The notes: generated by a model not told the origin, from the sequence alone. Shown: positions 24,409-34,253, counted from the stretch's first letter. The stretch is 64,000 nucleotides of DNA from Thermasporomyces composti (GCF_003386795.1 NZ_QTUC01000001.1:2666001-2730000), one strand, 5' to 3'. Numbers and translations: made by a program.

Positions 24409-26355
24409 ATGCCTCGCCGCCGTGCTCGCGAACGTGAACTCGGCCGAGCGACCCTCGCCGTCGTCGCCGCGCTCCTCGTGAGCGGACCGGCCTCGCCCGT
24501 CCAAGCCGGGCAGCCTGCGGAAGGCCTCGAGGCGAGCGGTGAGGTGAGCGTCGTGGCCGAGCGCGTGGCGTCGGCGACGGTGAGCGTGGACGCCACCCGC
24601 GACGTGGGCCGCGTCGACCCGCGGCTGCGCGGTGTCCATGTGCCGGCGTGGAACGAGACCGCGTTCGTCAACGGCTCACTCGACCCGCGACTGCTGCGCG
24701 CCATGAAGCGCTTCAACGTCGACTTCCTCGTGTTCCCCGGCGGCGCCTTCGGCCTGGACTGGGTGTGGAACAAGCCGAACTCGCCCAACGAGATCACCAC
24801 GGACCAGTTCCTCGACCTCGCTCGCGAGCTCGGCGCCACCACGAAGATCTCGGTCAACCCCTACCAACCGCCGAAGCTCGCGGCCGACTGGATCCGGTAC
24901 ACCAACCGCGTCCGCCACGCTGACGTGCGGTACTGGGAGGTCGTCGACGAGCCGTACCTCCACATGAGCGCGGACGAGTTCATCGCGACCATGCGAGAGT
25001 TCGTCCCGGTCATGAAGCGGGCCGACCCCTCGATCCGCATCGTCACCAACATCACCGCGGAGAATCCGGAGTTCTCGCGGAAGGTCATCGCGGAGGTCGG
25101 CCACTTGACCGACGTCTGGTCCATCCACTTCTTCCCGTTGCCGCCGTCGAGCACGATCGACCCCAGCTCGCCGTACAGCCCCGACGACAAGGGCGCCTTC
25201 TACCGCGACCTGCTGGCGAGCCCACGCACGCTCGCCGAGCAGGTCGAGCGGGTGCGGTCGTGGGTGCGGGAGGAGCACCCCGACCGGTCCTTCGAGTACC
25301 ACCTCGGGTCCTGGGCCCCGGTGTGGTGGGGCCCAGAGGACTGGACGGTGAACGCGCTCCCCGACGGCCTCTGGGCGGTCGACGTCCTCGGGACGCTCGC
25401 CACCTCCCGCGTCGACGCCGCGGCGAACTGGGCCCTGATGAACCCCTACCCGCCCGGGCGTGGTGACTTCGGTCTGGTCGACCCCGAGAAGCGGCCGTAC
25501 GTCATCGGCGACGCGCTCGACCTGTGGGCGAACCACTTCGGCACGCGCCTGGTGCGGGCGACCTCCAACGACCCGCTGCTGTCGGCGTACGCCAGCCTGT
25601 CCACCGACCGGCGCACGCTCCACGTTCTCCTCGTGAACAAGCGGCCCGACGGGGACGTCGAGGTGTCGTTCGACGTCGTCGGCGTTCGGCCGCGCGGTCC
25701 GGCCGCCGCGTGGATCCTCGACGGGCCGACCAACCCCGACCACCCCGGCGACTACGGCCTGCGCCGCGTCGCGGTCCCGACCGTGGACGCGCGGTTCAGC
25801 TGGACGGTGCCGTCGTACGCCGCCGTCGCGTTGGAGATCCCCCTGACCCGTGACGCGACGCTCGCACCACCGCCGAACCTCGCGCGAGACAAGCACGCGT
25901 ACGCCTCCTCGGAGGCGTTCAACACCGATGGCGGCGGCATGTGGCAGACCCGGGACTTCGTCGCCGACCGCGCGGTCGACGGGGATCCCACCACCCGCTG
26001 GGCGGCAGAGTTCTTCGTCAAGGAGCCGCAGTGGTTCGCGGTCGACCTGGGCCAGCCACAGGCGTTCGACCGCCTCGACCTCGACTGGGAGTACTGGTCG
26101 ACGGAGTACACCGTCGAGGTCTCCGACGACGGTCGGAGCTGGCGACGGGTCGCGGACTCGACGGACGCCGTCCGGATCGAGCCCGAGCCGCAGCCGTTCG
26201 AGCGCATCACGCTGTCCGAACCCGTGGTGGCCCGCCACGTCCGGGTGACCATGACGGGCCGGCCGCCGACCTCCGGGGCCAAGGCGGGCTCGTCGACCTG
26301 GACGCCGGACGCCTTCTCCCTGTGGGAGATCGGCGTCTACCTCACCGGTCGCTGA
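24409..26355 (+). CDS. Secreted arabinofuranosidase/xylosidase-like glycosidase with F5/8C domain
   Basis: A 648-residue protein with a short signal peptide (LAVVAALLVSGPASPVQA). Residues ~55-380 look like a GH39/GH51-type TIM barrel: FLVFPGGAFGLDWVW, ATTKISVNPYQPP, and RYWEVVDEPYL, where the usual Asn before the acid/base Glu (NEP) is Asp; FEYHLGSWAP is a candidate nucleophile strand. A beta-sandwich follows, then residues ~495-645 form an F5/8 type C (CBM32-like) domain with RDFVADRAVDGDPTTRW and WFAVDLGQPQAFDRL. It probably cleaves arabinose- or xylose-containing plant polysaccharide outside the cell. AAGGAG precedes the ATG. Confidence 0.82.
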   Translation: MPRRRARERELGRATLAVVAALLVSGPASPVQAGQPAEGLEASGEVSVVAERVASATVSVDATRDVGRVDPRLRGVHVPAWNETAFVNGSLDPRLLRAMKRFNVDFLVFPGGAFGLDWVWNKPNSPNEITTDQFLDLARELGATTKISVNPYQPPKLAADWIRYTNRVRHADVRYWEVVDEPYLHMSADEFIATMREFVPVMKRADPSIRIVTNITAENPEFSRKVIAEVGHLTDVWSIHFFPLPPSSTIDPSSPYSPDDKGAFYRDLLASPRTLAEQVERVRSWVREEHPDRSFEYHLGSWAPVWWGPEDWTVNALPDGLWAVDVLGTLATSRVDAAANWALMNPYPPGRGDFGLVDPEKRPYVIGDALDLWANHFGTRLVRATSNDPLLSAYASLSTDRRTLHVLLVNKRPDGDVEVSFDVVGVRPRGPAAAWILDGPTNPDHPGDYGLRRVAVPTVDARFSWTVPSYAAVALEIPLTRDATLAPPPNLARDKHAYASSEAFNTDGGGMWQTRDFVADRAVDGDPTTRWAAEFFVKEPQWFAVDLGQPQAFDRLDLDWEYWSTEYTVEVSDDGRSWRRVADSTDAVRIEPEPQPFERITLSEPVVARHVRVTMTGRPPTSGAKAGSSTWTPDAFSLWEIGVYLTGR

Positions 26356-26356
26356 T

Positions 26357-26384
26357 TCGTCAGGCTGGGCTCGTCAGGCTGGGC
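26357..26384. repeat. 14-base direct repeat, two copies
   Basis: TCGTCAGGCTGGGC occurs twice in tandem (26357-26370, 26371-26384) in the gap between the convergent glycosidase and ACBP genes. The second copy overlaps the ACBP stop codon. Confidence 0.85.
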
Positions 26385-26637
26385 TCGGGAGCTGGCTCGC
26401 CAGCTCGACGTAGGCCCGCTTCGCCTCGTCGCTCGACATGCCCCGCACCGACGCCCAGGCGTCGTACTTGGCTCGGCCCACGACGTTCGTGATCCCGGGT
26501 CGGCGACCGCTGACGTCGCCGAGCGTGGCCTGCTTGTAGAGCGCGTACAGCCGCAGCTTGACGTCGTTGCCGGGGTCGGCGGTCTGGGCGTTCACGGCCG
26601 CCACCGCGGCCTGGAACTGGGCGTCGAGGTCGCTCAC
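26374..26637 (-). CDS. Acyl-CoA-binding protein
   Basis: An 87-residue four-helix ACBP that binds long-chain acyl-CoA esters in the cytosol. Signature positions are visible: LRLYALYKQATLGDVSGRRPG (Tyr and Lys contacting the CoA and acyl head) and GRAKYDAWASVRGMSSDEAK. Full length for the family. It is convergent with the glycosidase gene and 39 bases downstream of the membrane-protein gene on the same strand. Confidence 0.95.
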   Translation of the reverse strand: MSDLDAQFQAAVAAVNAQTADPGNDVKLRLYALYKQATLGDVSGRRPGITNVVGRAKYDAWASVRGMSSDEAKRAYVELASQLPSPA

Positions 26638-26676
26638 GTCGTTCTCCGAAGGATGTGGGTCTGGGTACGTGCGCGA

Positions 26677-27726
26677 TCAGCTCTGTTCCCGCCCAGACGG
26701 GACCTGACACCCAACGCCTGCGGCGCCGCGGTGCGAGGACCCGGCCGCCCCCGCATCCGTCCCGTTGCCCCCCGCTGTCCGTTTGGCCATCCACACGATC
26801 AGCCCAACCGCCATGAGGGCGAACAGCCCGTTGCCGAACCAGGCGATCCGGTCGTCCGGCCACAGTAGGTAGGTCACGACGAACCCGGTCCAGGCGTACG
26901 TCAGCATCGCGCCGGACACAAGCGCCGCCCGATGTCGGGCTGACCACCAGGACGCTCGAGACAGGCGACGCACGAACCACCATGCCGCGAGGAGCAGGGC
27001 CGGTCCGACGACCAATCCCACGGCGTTCTCCGGTCGGGCCACGAATCCGCTGGAGACGACGAACGCGCCCGCTCCTACGATCCATGGCTTGACTTCCCGG
27101 CCGGCGGGCTTGACCCCGGTCTCGAGATCTCCGCGGATCACGAACGCGGCGACCGTCAGCGCGACCGCGGCGACGGCTGCCCCGAGAAGTTGGACGGGCG
27201 ACGCCACGAAATGATATTCCGCGTAAATGAACGAGAAGACGATGACGCCGCCGACGGCGTACAACAAGGCCGTTGTCGCGAGCCCGAGCCTGCCAAGCCA
27301 GGGTGTGGTGTCTCTGTCCCGCGTCAGCAGCTCGACCACGGCGATCGGAACCGTGATGCTCCAGATGGCGTGACCCGCGACGTATCCGAGGGCGTTGTTG
27401 GCGGAGAGGACCAGGGAGGGCGCGCCAAGCGTCCCGTTGTCCGGCTCCAGAAAAGCGGGATTGAACATGGACTGGTCCAAGAGCCCTGCCTCGATGACTC
27501 CGTAGGCGGCTCCGAGCAAGACGATGGTCGGATAGCCTCGCCCGAGTCGTCTCGTGACCTCGCGGATCAGCAAAGCGCCCCCGCCATACAGCGGAAGAAG
27601 GAGCACGAGCGCGGCGGGCGCGTGCTGGATCGGGCTGCTGCCCAGCAGGAACTCACCCACCCACGGAGCCAAGAAAAGAAGCCCGATCGCCGGCGCCAGC
27701 CGACGAGTCCGCTTCCGTCGGGCCAT
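26677..27726 (-). CDS. Polytopic membrane protein, unknown
   Basis: About 349 residues with roughly nine to ten hydrophobic segments (for example IGLLFLAPWVGEFLLG, IWSITVPIAVVELL, WFGNGLFALMAVGLIVWM). I do not recognise a family. ATG 27726 begins the basic N-terminus MARRKRTRRLAP; two in-frame GTG codons just upstream (27738, 27741) are possible starts because the GGGGAG before 27726 is very close. A dyad at 27751-27762 lies in its upstream region. Confidence 0.75.
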   Translation of the reverse strand: MARRKRTRRLAPAIGLLFLAPWVGEFLLGSSPIQHAPAALVLLLPLYGGGALLIREVTRRLGRGYPTIVLLGAAYGVIEAGLLDQSMFNPAFLEPDNGTLGAPSLVLSANNALGYVAGHAIWSITVPIAVVELLTRDRDTTPWLGRLGLATTALLYAVGGVIVFSFIYAEYHFVASPVQLLGAAVAAVALTVAAFVIRGDLETGVKPAGREVKPWIVGAGAFVVSSGFVARPENAVGLVVGPALLLAAWWFVRRLSRASWWSARHRAALVSGAMLTYAWTGFVVTYLLWPDDRIAWFGNGLFALMAVGLIVWMAKRTAGGNGTDAGAAGSSHRGAAGVGCQVPSGREQS

Positions 27727-27750
27727 GTCTCCCCGCACCACATTGATAAA

Positions 27751-27762
27751 CCGAGCACTCGG
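27751..27762. promoter_or_regulatory. Short dyad CCGAG-N2-CTCGG upstream of membrane protein
   Basis: CCGAGCACTCGG at 27751-27762 has the same CCGAG/CTCGG arms as the outer arms of the 16-base palindrome at 6563, with a different centre and spacing. On the minus strand TAAAAT, a possible -10 element, lies just upstream. The operator role is tentative. Confidence 0.3.
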
Positions 27763-27920
27763 TCGAATTTTACAGTGTGGCCAAGACTTGCCACGGGAAG
27801 CGCTTGCCAGAAGCTAGGCCTCTCCCTGATTCTGTGATCCACATCACGGCGTGGCCGTGCGCGTCCTGGGTCGCGACGTACCGGTGAGGTGCGCGACCCC
27901 CGGCACTCAGGGAGCGTGCG

Positions 27921-29908
27921 ATGGGCGGTAGGCGCGACGACCAGTGGTCCCTCACGCGGCGCGGGTTCATGTGGGGCGGAGCCGTCTTGGCGACGTACTC
28001 CCTCTCCGGTTGCCGGTTCCTCTCCACCGATCCCGACAACCGATCCCGGCGTGACGACGCCCAGAGAACCCCGGACCGCAAGGGCAAGGAGGCGCCGAGC
28101 CTGGCTCGGCTGGTGGAGGCGGGCGAGCTACCGCCGGTCGAGGAGCGACTGCCGAAGGAACCCCTGGTCGTCGAGCCAGTCGAGCGGATCGGCACCTACG
28201 GCGGCACCTGGCGCACGGCGATCCTCGGGCCGGCGGACGCGGCCTGGATCGAGCGGACGATCGGCTACGACAACCTCGTCCGGTGGGACCCGGACTTCAC
28301 CGAGGTGATCCCCAACCTCGCGCGCGCCATCGAGACCAGCCCTGACGGCCGGGTCTACACCATCCAGCTGCGGGAGGGCGTCCGCTGGTCGGACGGCGAG
28401 CCGTTCACCGCCGACGATCTCGTCTTCGCCAACGAGGACGTCGTCAAGAACGAGAAGCTCAGCCCGGTGCCCCCGGAGAACCCCGCGACGTTCGAGAAGC
28501 TCGACGACTACACCGTCCGGATCACCTTCGAGCGTCCCAACGGGCTCTTCCTCAGCACCAGGCGCAGCCCGGTGGCGCGGGACTCGTCACCAAGCCGTTC
28601 CACTACCTCAAGCAGTTCCACGAGAAGTACAACCCTGACATCCAGTCGCTCGTCGAAAGCGAGGGCGTGGCGGACTGGGTCGAGCTGTTCAACCGGAAGG
28701 GCGGCAGCATCGAAGGGACGCCCTACAGCGCCCGCTGGATGAACCCAGACCTGCCGACACTGTGCCCCTGGAAGGTCGACGCGCCGCTCGGCGAGGGCAC
28801 CCGCCTGGTCGCCAGCCGGAACCCCTACTACTGGAAAGTCGACCCGGAAGGAAGCCAGCTTCCCTACCTCGACCGGGTGGAGTTCACGATCATCGCGGAC
28901 CCCGAGGTCATGCTACTGCGGGCCAGCAACGGTGAGATCGACATGCACGCCCGTCACTTCACCGAGCCGCGCAACAAGCCGGTCCTGGCGCGCAACCGGG
29001 AGAAAGGCGGCTACCGCTTCTTCGACACCGTGCCCGCCAGCATGAATAACCTCATGATCGCGCTCAACCTCACCCACCCGGACCCGGTCAAGCGGCAGAT
29101 CTTCCAGAACAAGGACTTCCGGATCGGCCTGTCGTACGCGATCAACCGCGAGGAGCTGATCCAAGCGGTGTTCCAAGGGCAGGGCGAGCCCTGGCAAGCG
29201 GCACCTCGCCGGGAGTCCGACTACTACCTGGAGGAACTGGCGAAGCAGTACACCGAGTTCGACCTCGACCTGGCGAACAGGCACCTGGACCAGGCGGGCT
29301 TCGCCGAGCGGGACGGCGAGGGGCGGCGGCTCGGCCCCGACGGCAAGCCGATCGAGTTCACCATCGAGGTCGCCAGCGGTATCTCGACGCAGTGGATCGA
29401 CGGTCTCGAGCTCATCCGCGGCTACTGGCGCGAGGTCGGCGTCGTCATGCGGGTCAAGACCGAGGACCGCGCGCTCTTCTACACCCGCAAGGAGGCCAAC
29501 CAGCCCGACGGCACGGTGTGGGGCGGGGACGGCGGTCTCAACGACGCCCTGTTGGACCCGCGGTGGTACTTCCCGTTCAGCAACGAGTCCAACTACGCGA
29601 TCCCCTGGGCGCGTTGGTACAACCGACAGAAACCCAACATGGAGCCGCCGCCGGCGACACGTCGGCAGATGGAGCTCTACGACGAGGTCAAGGCCAACCC
29701 CGACGAGGAGGAGCGCCACGAGCTCTTCATGGAGATCCTCCGGATCGCCCAGCAGGAGTTCTACGCGATCGGGACGGTCCTGCCGGCGGCTGGGTACGGC
29801 ATCGTGAAGAACAACTTCCACAACGTGCCGAAGTCCATGCCCAACGCCTACGTCTACCCGAACCCCGGGCCGACGAATCCCGAGCAGTACTTCGTCAGCG
29901 AGTCCTGA
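27921..29908 (+). pseudogene. Family 5 (peptide-type) ABC solute-binding lipoprotein, frameshifted
   Basis: Codons from ATG 27921 encode a Tat lipoprotein signal (SLTRRGFMWGGAVLATYSLSGC) and an SBP_bac_5 N-terminal domain (REGVRWSDGEPFTADDLVFA). After LFLST the frame breaks near 28556-28560. Dropping back one base resumes a coding frame, QAQPGGAGLVTKPFHYLKQF, and continues intact to the stop at 29908 (YLDRVEFTIIADPEV, FRIGLSYAINREEL). A single missing base explains this. The relative at 45349-47310 is intact and colinear. No permease or ATPase lies next to it. Both halves look unscarred elsewhere, so the break is recent or an assembly error. Confidence 0.85.
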
Positions 29909-30032
29909 CCTCGGCTGGGCAGCTCGCGACGTGAGACGGCCGACGTGGTGAACACGCCTTGACAACTCACGCGACCGATACGCAGCGTGTGGCCAAGGAC
30001 CAACTCCTCGAGCCCGGGATGAGGCGAGAAGG

Positions 30033-30821
30033 ATGCTGACGCAGGAACAGGTCGCGAGCTTCCACGCCGATGGATTCGTCAAGGGGAGTCGTGTGCTCTC
30101 CGACGAGGAGGTCGACGAGCTACGGGCCGAACTGGAGCGCGTGATCGCGCAACGAGACCGTGACGACCAGCCACAGCCGGTGCACGTGGCGAACCTCGGT
30201 GACGAGACGCGGCCGATCTGGCAGATCGTGAACATCTGGCAGGCGAGCAAGGCCTTCGAGCGGCTCGTCACCCACCCGGTGATCGCTGAGGAGCTCGCTC
30301 AGCTCACCGGAGCGAAGGAGCTGCGTATCTGGCACGACCAGATCCAGTACAAGCCCGCTGAGCAGGGCGGATTGCTGCACTGGCACCAGGACGCCCCCCT
30401 GTGGCCGATCCTCACGCCGATGACCCAGGTGACGGCGTGGGTCGCGCTGGACGACGTCGACGAGTCGAACGGCTGCATGCGCATGGTGCGCGGCTCCCAC
30501 AGGTGGGGCGACCAGATGGAGTTCCTGCGCACCACCGAGACCAACCCGACACTGCCGGAGACGTACCAGGGTCATCCCGTGGAGGTGGTGCTCCGGCCGG
30601 TCGCGAAGGGAGAGGTCCACTACCACCACGCCCTGACCTGGCACGGCTCCGGCCACAACACGAGCAAGCGGCCACGTCGTGCGATCGCCATCCACGTCAT
30701 GGGTGACGACACCCGCTACGTGGCGAGTGGCGAGCACGTGATGAAGCGGTTCGTCACCGTCGCCGACGGGGAGCCGATGACCGACGAGGTGTTCCGCGTC
30801 ATCTACCGGCGCGCCGCCTGA
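30033..30821 (+). CDS. Phytanoyl-CoA dioxygenase (PhyH) family protein
   Basis: A 262-residue Fe(II)/2-oxoglutarate oxygenase. The metal triad is visible as LHWHQDAPLW (His-x-Asp) and the distal His in LTWHGSGHN, with the 2-oxoglutarate-binding Arg probably in the following KRPRRAIAIHVM. Length is typical. The substrate is unknown; PhyH members hydroxylate many small molecules, and this one faces a sugar ABC transporter operon, so a sugar- or cyclitol-derived substrate is possible. GAGAAGG precedes the ATG. Confidence 0.92.
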   Translation: MLTQEQVASFHADGFVKGSRVLSDEEVDELRAELERVIAQRDRDDQPQPVHVANLGDETRPIWQIVNIWQASKAFERLVTHPVIAEELAQLTGAKELRIWHDQIQYKPAEQGGLLHWHQDAPLWPILTPMTQVTAWVALDDVDESNGCMRMVRGSHRWGDQMEFLRTTETNPTLPETYQGHPVEVVLRPVAKGEVHYHHALTWHGSGHNTSKRPRRAIAIHVMGDDTRYVASGEHVMKRFVTVADGEPMTDEVFRVIYRRAA

Positions 30822-30840
30822 CCCGCGCGTCAGAAACGAG

Positions 30841-30887
30841 CCGCGGCTGACCCGGTCCACCGGTGCCGGTGTCCGGGCCAGCCGCGG
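30841..30887. terminator. Shared hairpin terminator between convergent genes
   Basis: CCGCGGCTGACCCGG at 30841-30855 pairs with 30873-30887 with one mismatch in 15. It sits between the convergent PhyH gene and the sugar-binding-protein operon. Confidence 0.7.
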
Positions 30888-30937
30888 TCTGCTTCTCAGA
30901 GCCTGGTACCCGCCACGACCCCAGGCGGGGATCCTGA

Positions 30938-32254
30938 CTAGAGGTACCGAGCCTCGTAGGTCTCGCGGATCAGATCCGCCTTGCGCTGGAGCTGCTTGTC
31001 GAGCCGGCCGAACACGTCACGGACCGACTCGTTGGAGGAGTACAGCTTCTGCAGGGCGGTGTCCATCATCTCGCCCGCGCTCGGCACGATCGGGCGGATG
31101 AGGTCCTGCGGCTTGGTCTTCGGGAGCTGGTTCAACGCGGTTCGGTAGTTGGGGTTCTTCTCCGCGGTCTCGATGAGCGCCTGCTCCTGCTGCGCCGCCT
31201 TGACCACCGGCATGTAGCCCGTCTCGATCGTCCACTGCGCCGACTTCGCCGGTTGGGACAGCCAGCGGATGAACTCCATCGCCGCCTGCTTGCGTTCGGG
31301 CGCGGCGTCCCGCATGACGCCGATACCCGAGCCGCCCGTCGGACACCCGAAACCGTCGTACTCGGGCAGGAAGGTCGTCCCGACGTTAAACTTCGCGCCC
31401 TCCGACACCGCCGCCAAGTTGCCGGTCGAGAGCATCGTGCACGCCGCCACCCCGTTCATGAAGTCGACCGAGGCGTCGGGGGAGAGGTAGGCGGCCTTGT
31501 CCTTCCGCACGAAGTCGACCATCCACTGGCCGGCCTCGAGCGCCTTCTCCTCTTCCAAGGTGACGTCGAGCCCGTCGGAGTAGCGGCCACCCCACTGCCA
31601 GACGTTGCCCTGGAAGTACCAGCTGGCGTATCCGCCGGCGAGGGCGAGGGTGTAACGGGCGTGTTCCTGCAGGGCGGGCGCCCACTCCTTCAGCTCCCGC
31701 CAGTTCTTCGGCCCCTCGGTGGGCAGGCCGGCCTTCTCGAAGACGTCCCTGTTGAAGTAGAACAGCGGCGTGCTCCGAGCGAAGGGGATCCACCAGACGG
31801 TGTCCTTGACGGTGCCCTCGTTGATGAAGTTCTCGAGGTAGATGTCCGGGGTGAAGTCGCCCTCGAAGTAGTCGTTGAGCGGCTCCAGCCGGTCGGCCAG
31901 GTGCATCTTCCGCCAGGTGACCTCCGACAGGATGACCAGGTCGGGGATCTGGTGGGCGATGATCGCGGCCGACAGCTTCTGGACGGAGGCCTCGTAGGAG
32001 CCCTGGAACTGGCCCTCGACGTAGATGTCGGACTGGCTCTCGTTGAACTCGTTGATCAACGCGGTGAGGGCCTCACCGGGCTTGGACCCGAACGAATGCC
32101 AGAAGACCAGATGCAGTCGCTTGCGGTACTGCCTCGGCACGCTTCCCGCCGCCTGCACGTACTGCTCACTGCCACAACCGGCCGCGAGGGCCGCCATCGT
32201 GCCACCAGCGGCGGCCAGGAAGCCGCGGCGGGTGAGGGCGGATCGTGGCTTCAT
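30938..32254 (-). CDS. Sugar ABC transporter solute-binding lipoprotein (family 1)
   Basis: A 438-residue extracellular binding protein with a Tat lipoprotein signal (ALTRRGFLAAAGGTMAALAAGC). The fold matches UgpB/MalE-type SBP_bac_1: LVFWHSFGSKPGEALTALI, IPDLVILSEVTWRKM, PLFYFNRDVFEKAGLP, MLSTGNLAAVSEGAKF and GGSGIGVMRDAAPERKQAA. It is third in a minus-strand operon after two permeases; the ATPase is missing, as is usual where a shared MsiK-type ATPase serves many transporters. ATG 32254 follows GAGAGGAAA; an ATG at 32272 overlaps that site and is less likely. Confidence 0.94.
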   Translation of the reverse strand: MKPRSALTRRGFLAAAGGTMAALAAGCGSEQYVQAAGSVPRQYRKRLHLVFWHSFGSKPGEALTALINEFNESQSDIYVEGQFQGSYEASVQKLSAAIIAHQIPDLVILSEVTWRKMHLADRLEPLNDYFEGDFTPDIYLENFINEGTVKDTVWWIPFARSTPLFYFNRDVFEKAGLPTEGPKNWRELKEWAPALQEHARYTLALAGGYASWYFQGNVWQWGGRYSDGLDVTLEEEKALEAGQWMVDFVRKDKAAYLSPDASVDFMNGVAACTMLSTGNLAAVSEGAKFNVGTTFLPEYDGFGCPTGGSGIGVMRDAAPERKQAAMEFIRWLSQPAKSAQWTIETGYMPVVKAAQQEQALIETAEKNPNYRTALNQLPKTKPQDLIRPIVPSAGEMMDTALQKLYSSNESVRDVFGRLDKQLQRKADLIRETYEARYL

Positions 32255-32276
32255 CGCGTGGTTTCCTCTCATGAGG

Positions 32277-33173
32277 TCAGCCCTTCGTCGCGCCCGCGGT
32301 GAGACCGGCGATGATCTGCCGCTGGGCGAGGAAGAAGACGACGAGCACGGGGACGACGACGAAGACCGAGGCGGCCATGACGACGCCGTAGTTGACGTAG
32401 CCCTCGTCGCTCTTGAGCATCAGCAGACCCACGGGGAGCGTCCGCATCGTGTCCGTCGTCGTCACGATCAACGGCCAGATGAACTCGTTCCACCTCTGGA
32501 CCAGAGAGATGATGACGACGGTCGCGACCATCGGCCGCGACATCGGCAGGATGACGCTCCACAGGATGCGCAGGTGCCCCGCTCCGTCGACCTTCGCGGC
32601 CTCGGTCACCTCGACGGGAAGCGTGAGCATGTGCTGGCGGAGCAGGAACATCGCGAACACGCTCCCCAGCCCGGGGACGATCAGTCCCGCGTAGCTGTTG
32701 ACCCAGCCCAGGCTCGCGACCGTGAGGTAGTTCGGCATGAGGACGACGGTGCCCGGCACCATCATCGCGCCGAGAAACACCATAAACACGACATTCTTCG
32801 CGGGGAACCGCAGGAACGCGAAGGCGTAGGCGGACAGGATGGCGACGGCGATCTCGCCCGCCGTGCCGACCACCGCGAAGACGATCGAGTTGATGTAGAG
32901 GCGACCGAACGGCGCCGCGTTCCACGCCTCGACGTAGTTGCGGAGCTCCCACGTCCACGGCATGGGGAACCAGTTCGGCGGGAACTGGTGGACGTCGCCC
33001 GACTGCTTCACCGAGCTGCTGATCAGCCAGTACACGGGCAGGATCGCCACGACGGCGACGAGGACCAGCAGCAGGTACAGCACGACCCTGCCGAGAACGT
33101 GGCCGGCGGTCGGCTTGCGCTCGGCGGGAGCGGCCGTCGTGGGGCTGGTGCTGACAGTGGTGGCGGTGCTCAT
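32277..33173 (-). CDS. Sugar ABC transporter permease (MalG-type)
   Basis: A 298-residue inner-membrane permease with six predicted helices. The EAA loop is EVTEAAKVDGAGHLRILWSV, which docks the ATPase. The N-terminal helix reads VVLYLLLVLVAVVAILPVYW. ATG 33173 overlaps the stop of the upstream permease (ATGA), so the two subunits are translated together. It belongs to the CUT1 family for oligosaccharides or glycerol-phosphate-like substrates. Confidence 0.95.
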   Translation of the reverse strand: MSTATTVSTSPTTAAPAERKPTAGHVLGRVVLYLLLVLVAVVAILPVYWLISSSVKQSGDVHQFPPNWFPMPWTWELRNYVEAWNAAPFGRLYINSIVFAVVGTAGEIAVAILSAYAFAFLRFPAKNVVFMVFLGAMMVPGTVVLMPNYLTVASLGWVNSYAGLIVPGLGSVFAMFLLRQHMLTLPVEVTEAAKVDGAGHLRILWSVILPMSRPMVATVVIISLVQRWNEFIWPLIVTTTDTMRTLPVGLLMLKSDEGYVNYGVVMAASVFVVVPVLVVFFLAQRQIIAGLTAGATKG

Positions 33174-34111
33174 CGGTAGTGCACCCTCCGCTCCATGAAT
33201 CGGGTCTGCGCCGCGGTGATGAGCAGCAGGATGACGAACATGATGATCGCCGCCGCGCCCGCGCGACCGGCGTCGAACGCCTGGAAGGCCTCCTGGTAGA
33301 TGAACCACGACAAGGTGGTGGTCGCGTCACCCGGACCGCCACCGGTCATGATCGCGATGATGTCGAAGGCCTGGAACGACCCGATCACGGTGACGACCGC
33401 GACGAAGAACGTCACCGGCGACAGCAGGGGGAGTGTGATCCGGCGGAACAAGGTCCACGCGCTCGCCCCGTCGATCTTCGCGGCCTCGTACAGGTCCGCC
33501 GGCATGCTCTGCAGGCCGGCGAGGTAGATGACCGCGACGAACCCGAGGTTCTTCCACACGTAGACGATGATCAGGCCGGGCAACGCCCACGCGGAGTCGG
33601 ACATCCAGGCCGGCGATGTCAACCCGACGATGCCGAGCAGCTGCTTCATCAGCCCGAACTCGGGGTGGAAGATGTAGAGCCAGACGGTACCGACCGCCGC
33701 GCCCGTGACGATGTAGGGAGCGAACGCCGTCGTCCGAACCAGGTTGCGGCCCACCAGCTTCTGGTTGAGCAGCACCGCGACGGCCATGCCTCCCACCATG
33801 CTGATGACCGTGATGCCGCCGGAGAAGACGACCGTGCGCAGGAGCACGCCGAGGAAGTCCGGGTCGGACAGCATGTCGACATAGTTGGCCAGTCCTACGA
33901 ACGGCTTGAATTCCGACAGCAGGTCCCAGCTTGTCAGGCTCAGGTAACCGTTGTAGACCACAGGCCAGTACGAGAAGACGGCCAGCAGGAGAACATTCGG
34001 TGCGACGAAGGCGAGGAACAGTAAGTACTCGCGGCGTCGCGCCGCGGCGCGCGCGGCCGCGCCACCGTCGTCGCGACCGGTTGCCGCGTCGGGATGCGTG
34101 GTAGTGGTCAA
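33170..34111 (-). CDS. Sugar ABC transporter permease (MalF-type)
   Basis: A 313-residue permease with six to seven helices and the EAA loop DLYEAAKIDGASAWTLFRRI, plus GSFQAFDIIAIMTGGGPG, typical of CUT1 MalF partners. I place the start at TTG 34111 because GAGGGAGGAAGG lies immediately upstream at proper spacing; an upstream GTG at 34162 has no such site. First gene of the operon permease-permease-binding protein. Confidence 0.93.
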   Translation of the reverse strand: MTTTTHPDAATGRDDGGAAARAAARRREYLLFLAFVAPNVLLLAVFSYWPVVYNGYLSLTSWDLLSEFKPFVGLANYVDMLSDPDFLGVLLRTVVFSGGITVISMVGGMAVAVLLNQKLVGRNLVRTTAFAPYIVTGAAVGTVWLYIFHPEFGLMKQLLGIVGLTSPAWMSDSAWALPGLIIVYVWKNLGFVAVIYLAGLQSMPADLYEAAKIDGASAWTLFRRITLPLLSPVTFFVAVVTVIGSFQAFDIIAIMTGGGPGDATTTLSWFIYQEAFQAFDAGRAGAAAIIMFVILLLITAAQTRFMERRVHYR

Positions 34112-34185
34112 GGGGGACTTCCTTCCTCCCTCTGAGGCGGCATTGATGCGTGCCGCTGTCACACACGGGCTGCTATGACGGCCGA

Positions 34186-34214
34186 AAGGTAGAGCCCCGG
34201 GCGAGGGAACGCAA
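34186..34214 (-). promoter_or_regulatory. Promoter of the sugar transporter operon
   Basis: On the minus strand TTGCGT (34214-34209), a 17-base spacer and TACCTT (34191-34186) form a sigma-70-like promoter about 75-100 bases before the TTG start. Confidence 0.45.
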
Positions 34215-34253
34215 CAGCGTGAGACCCTTTCGTGTCCTGAGAAGGCCTGGTTG

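Noticed and set aside
30900-30950. tRNA-like GC-rich fold near the transporter operon end
   Set aside because: No acceptor stem, anticodon arm or T-loop consensus; no tRNA or rRNA gene was recognised anywhere in the window.
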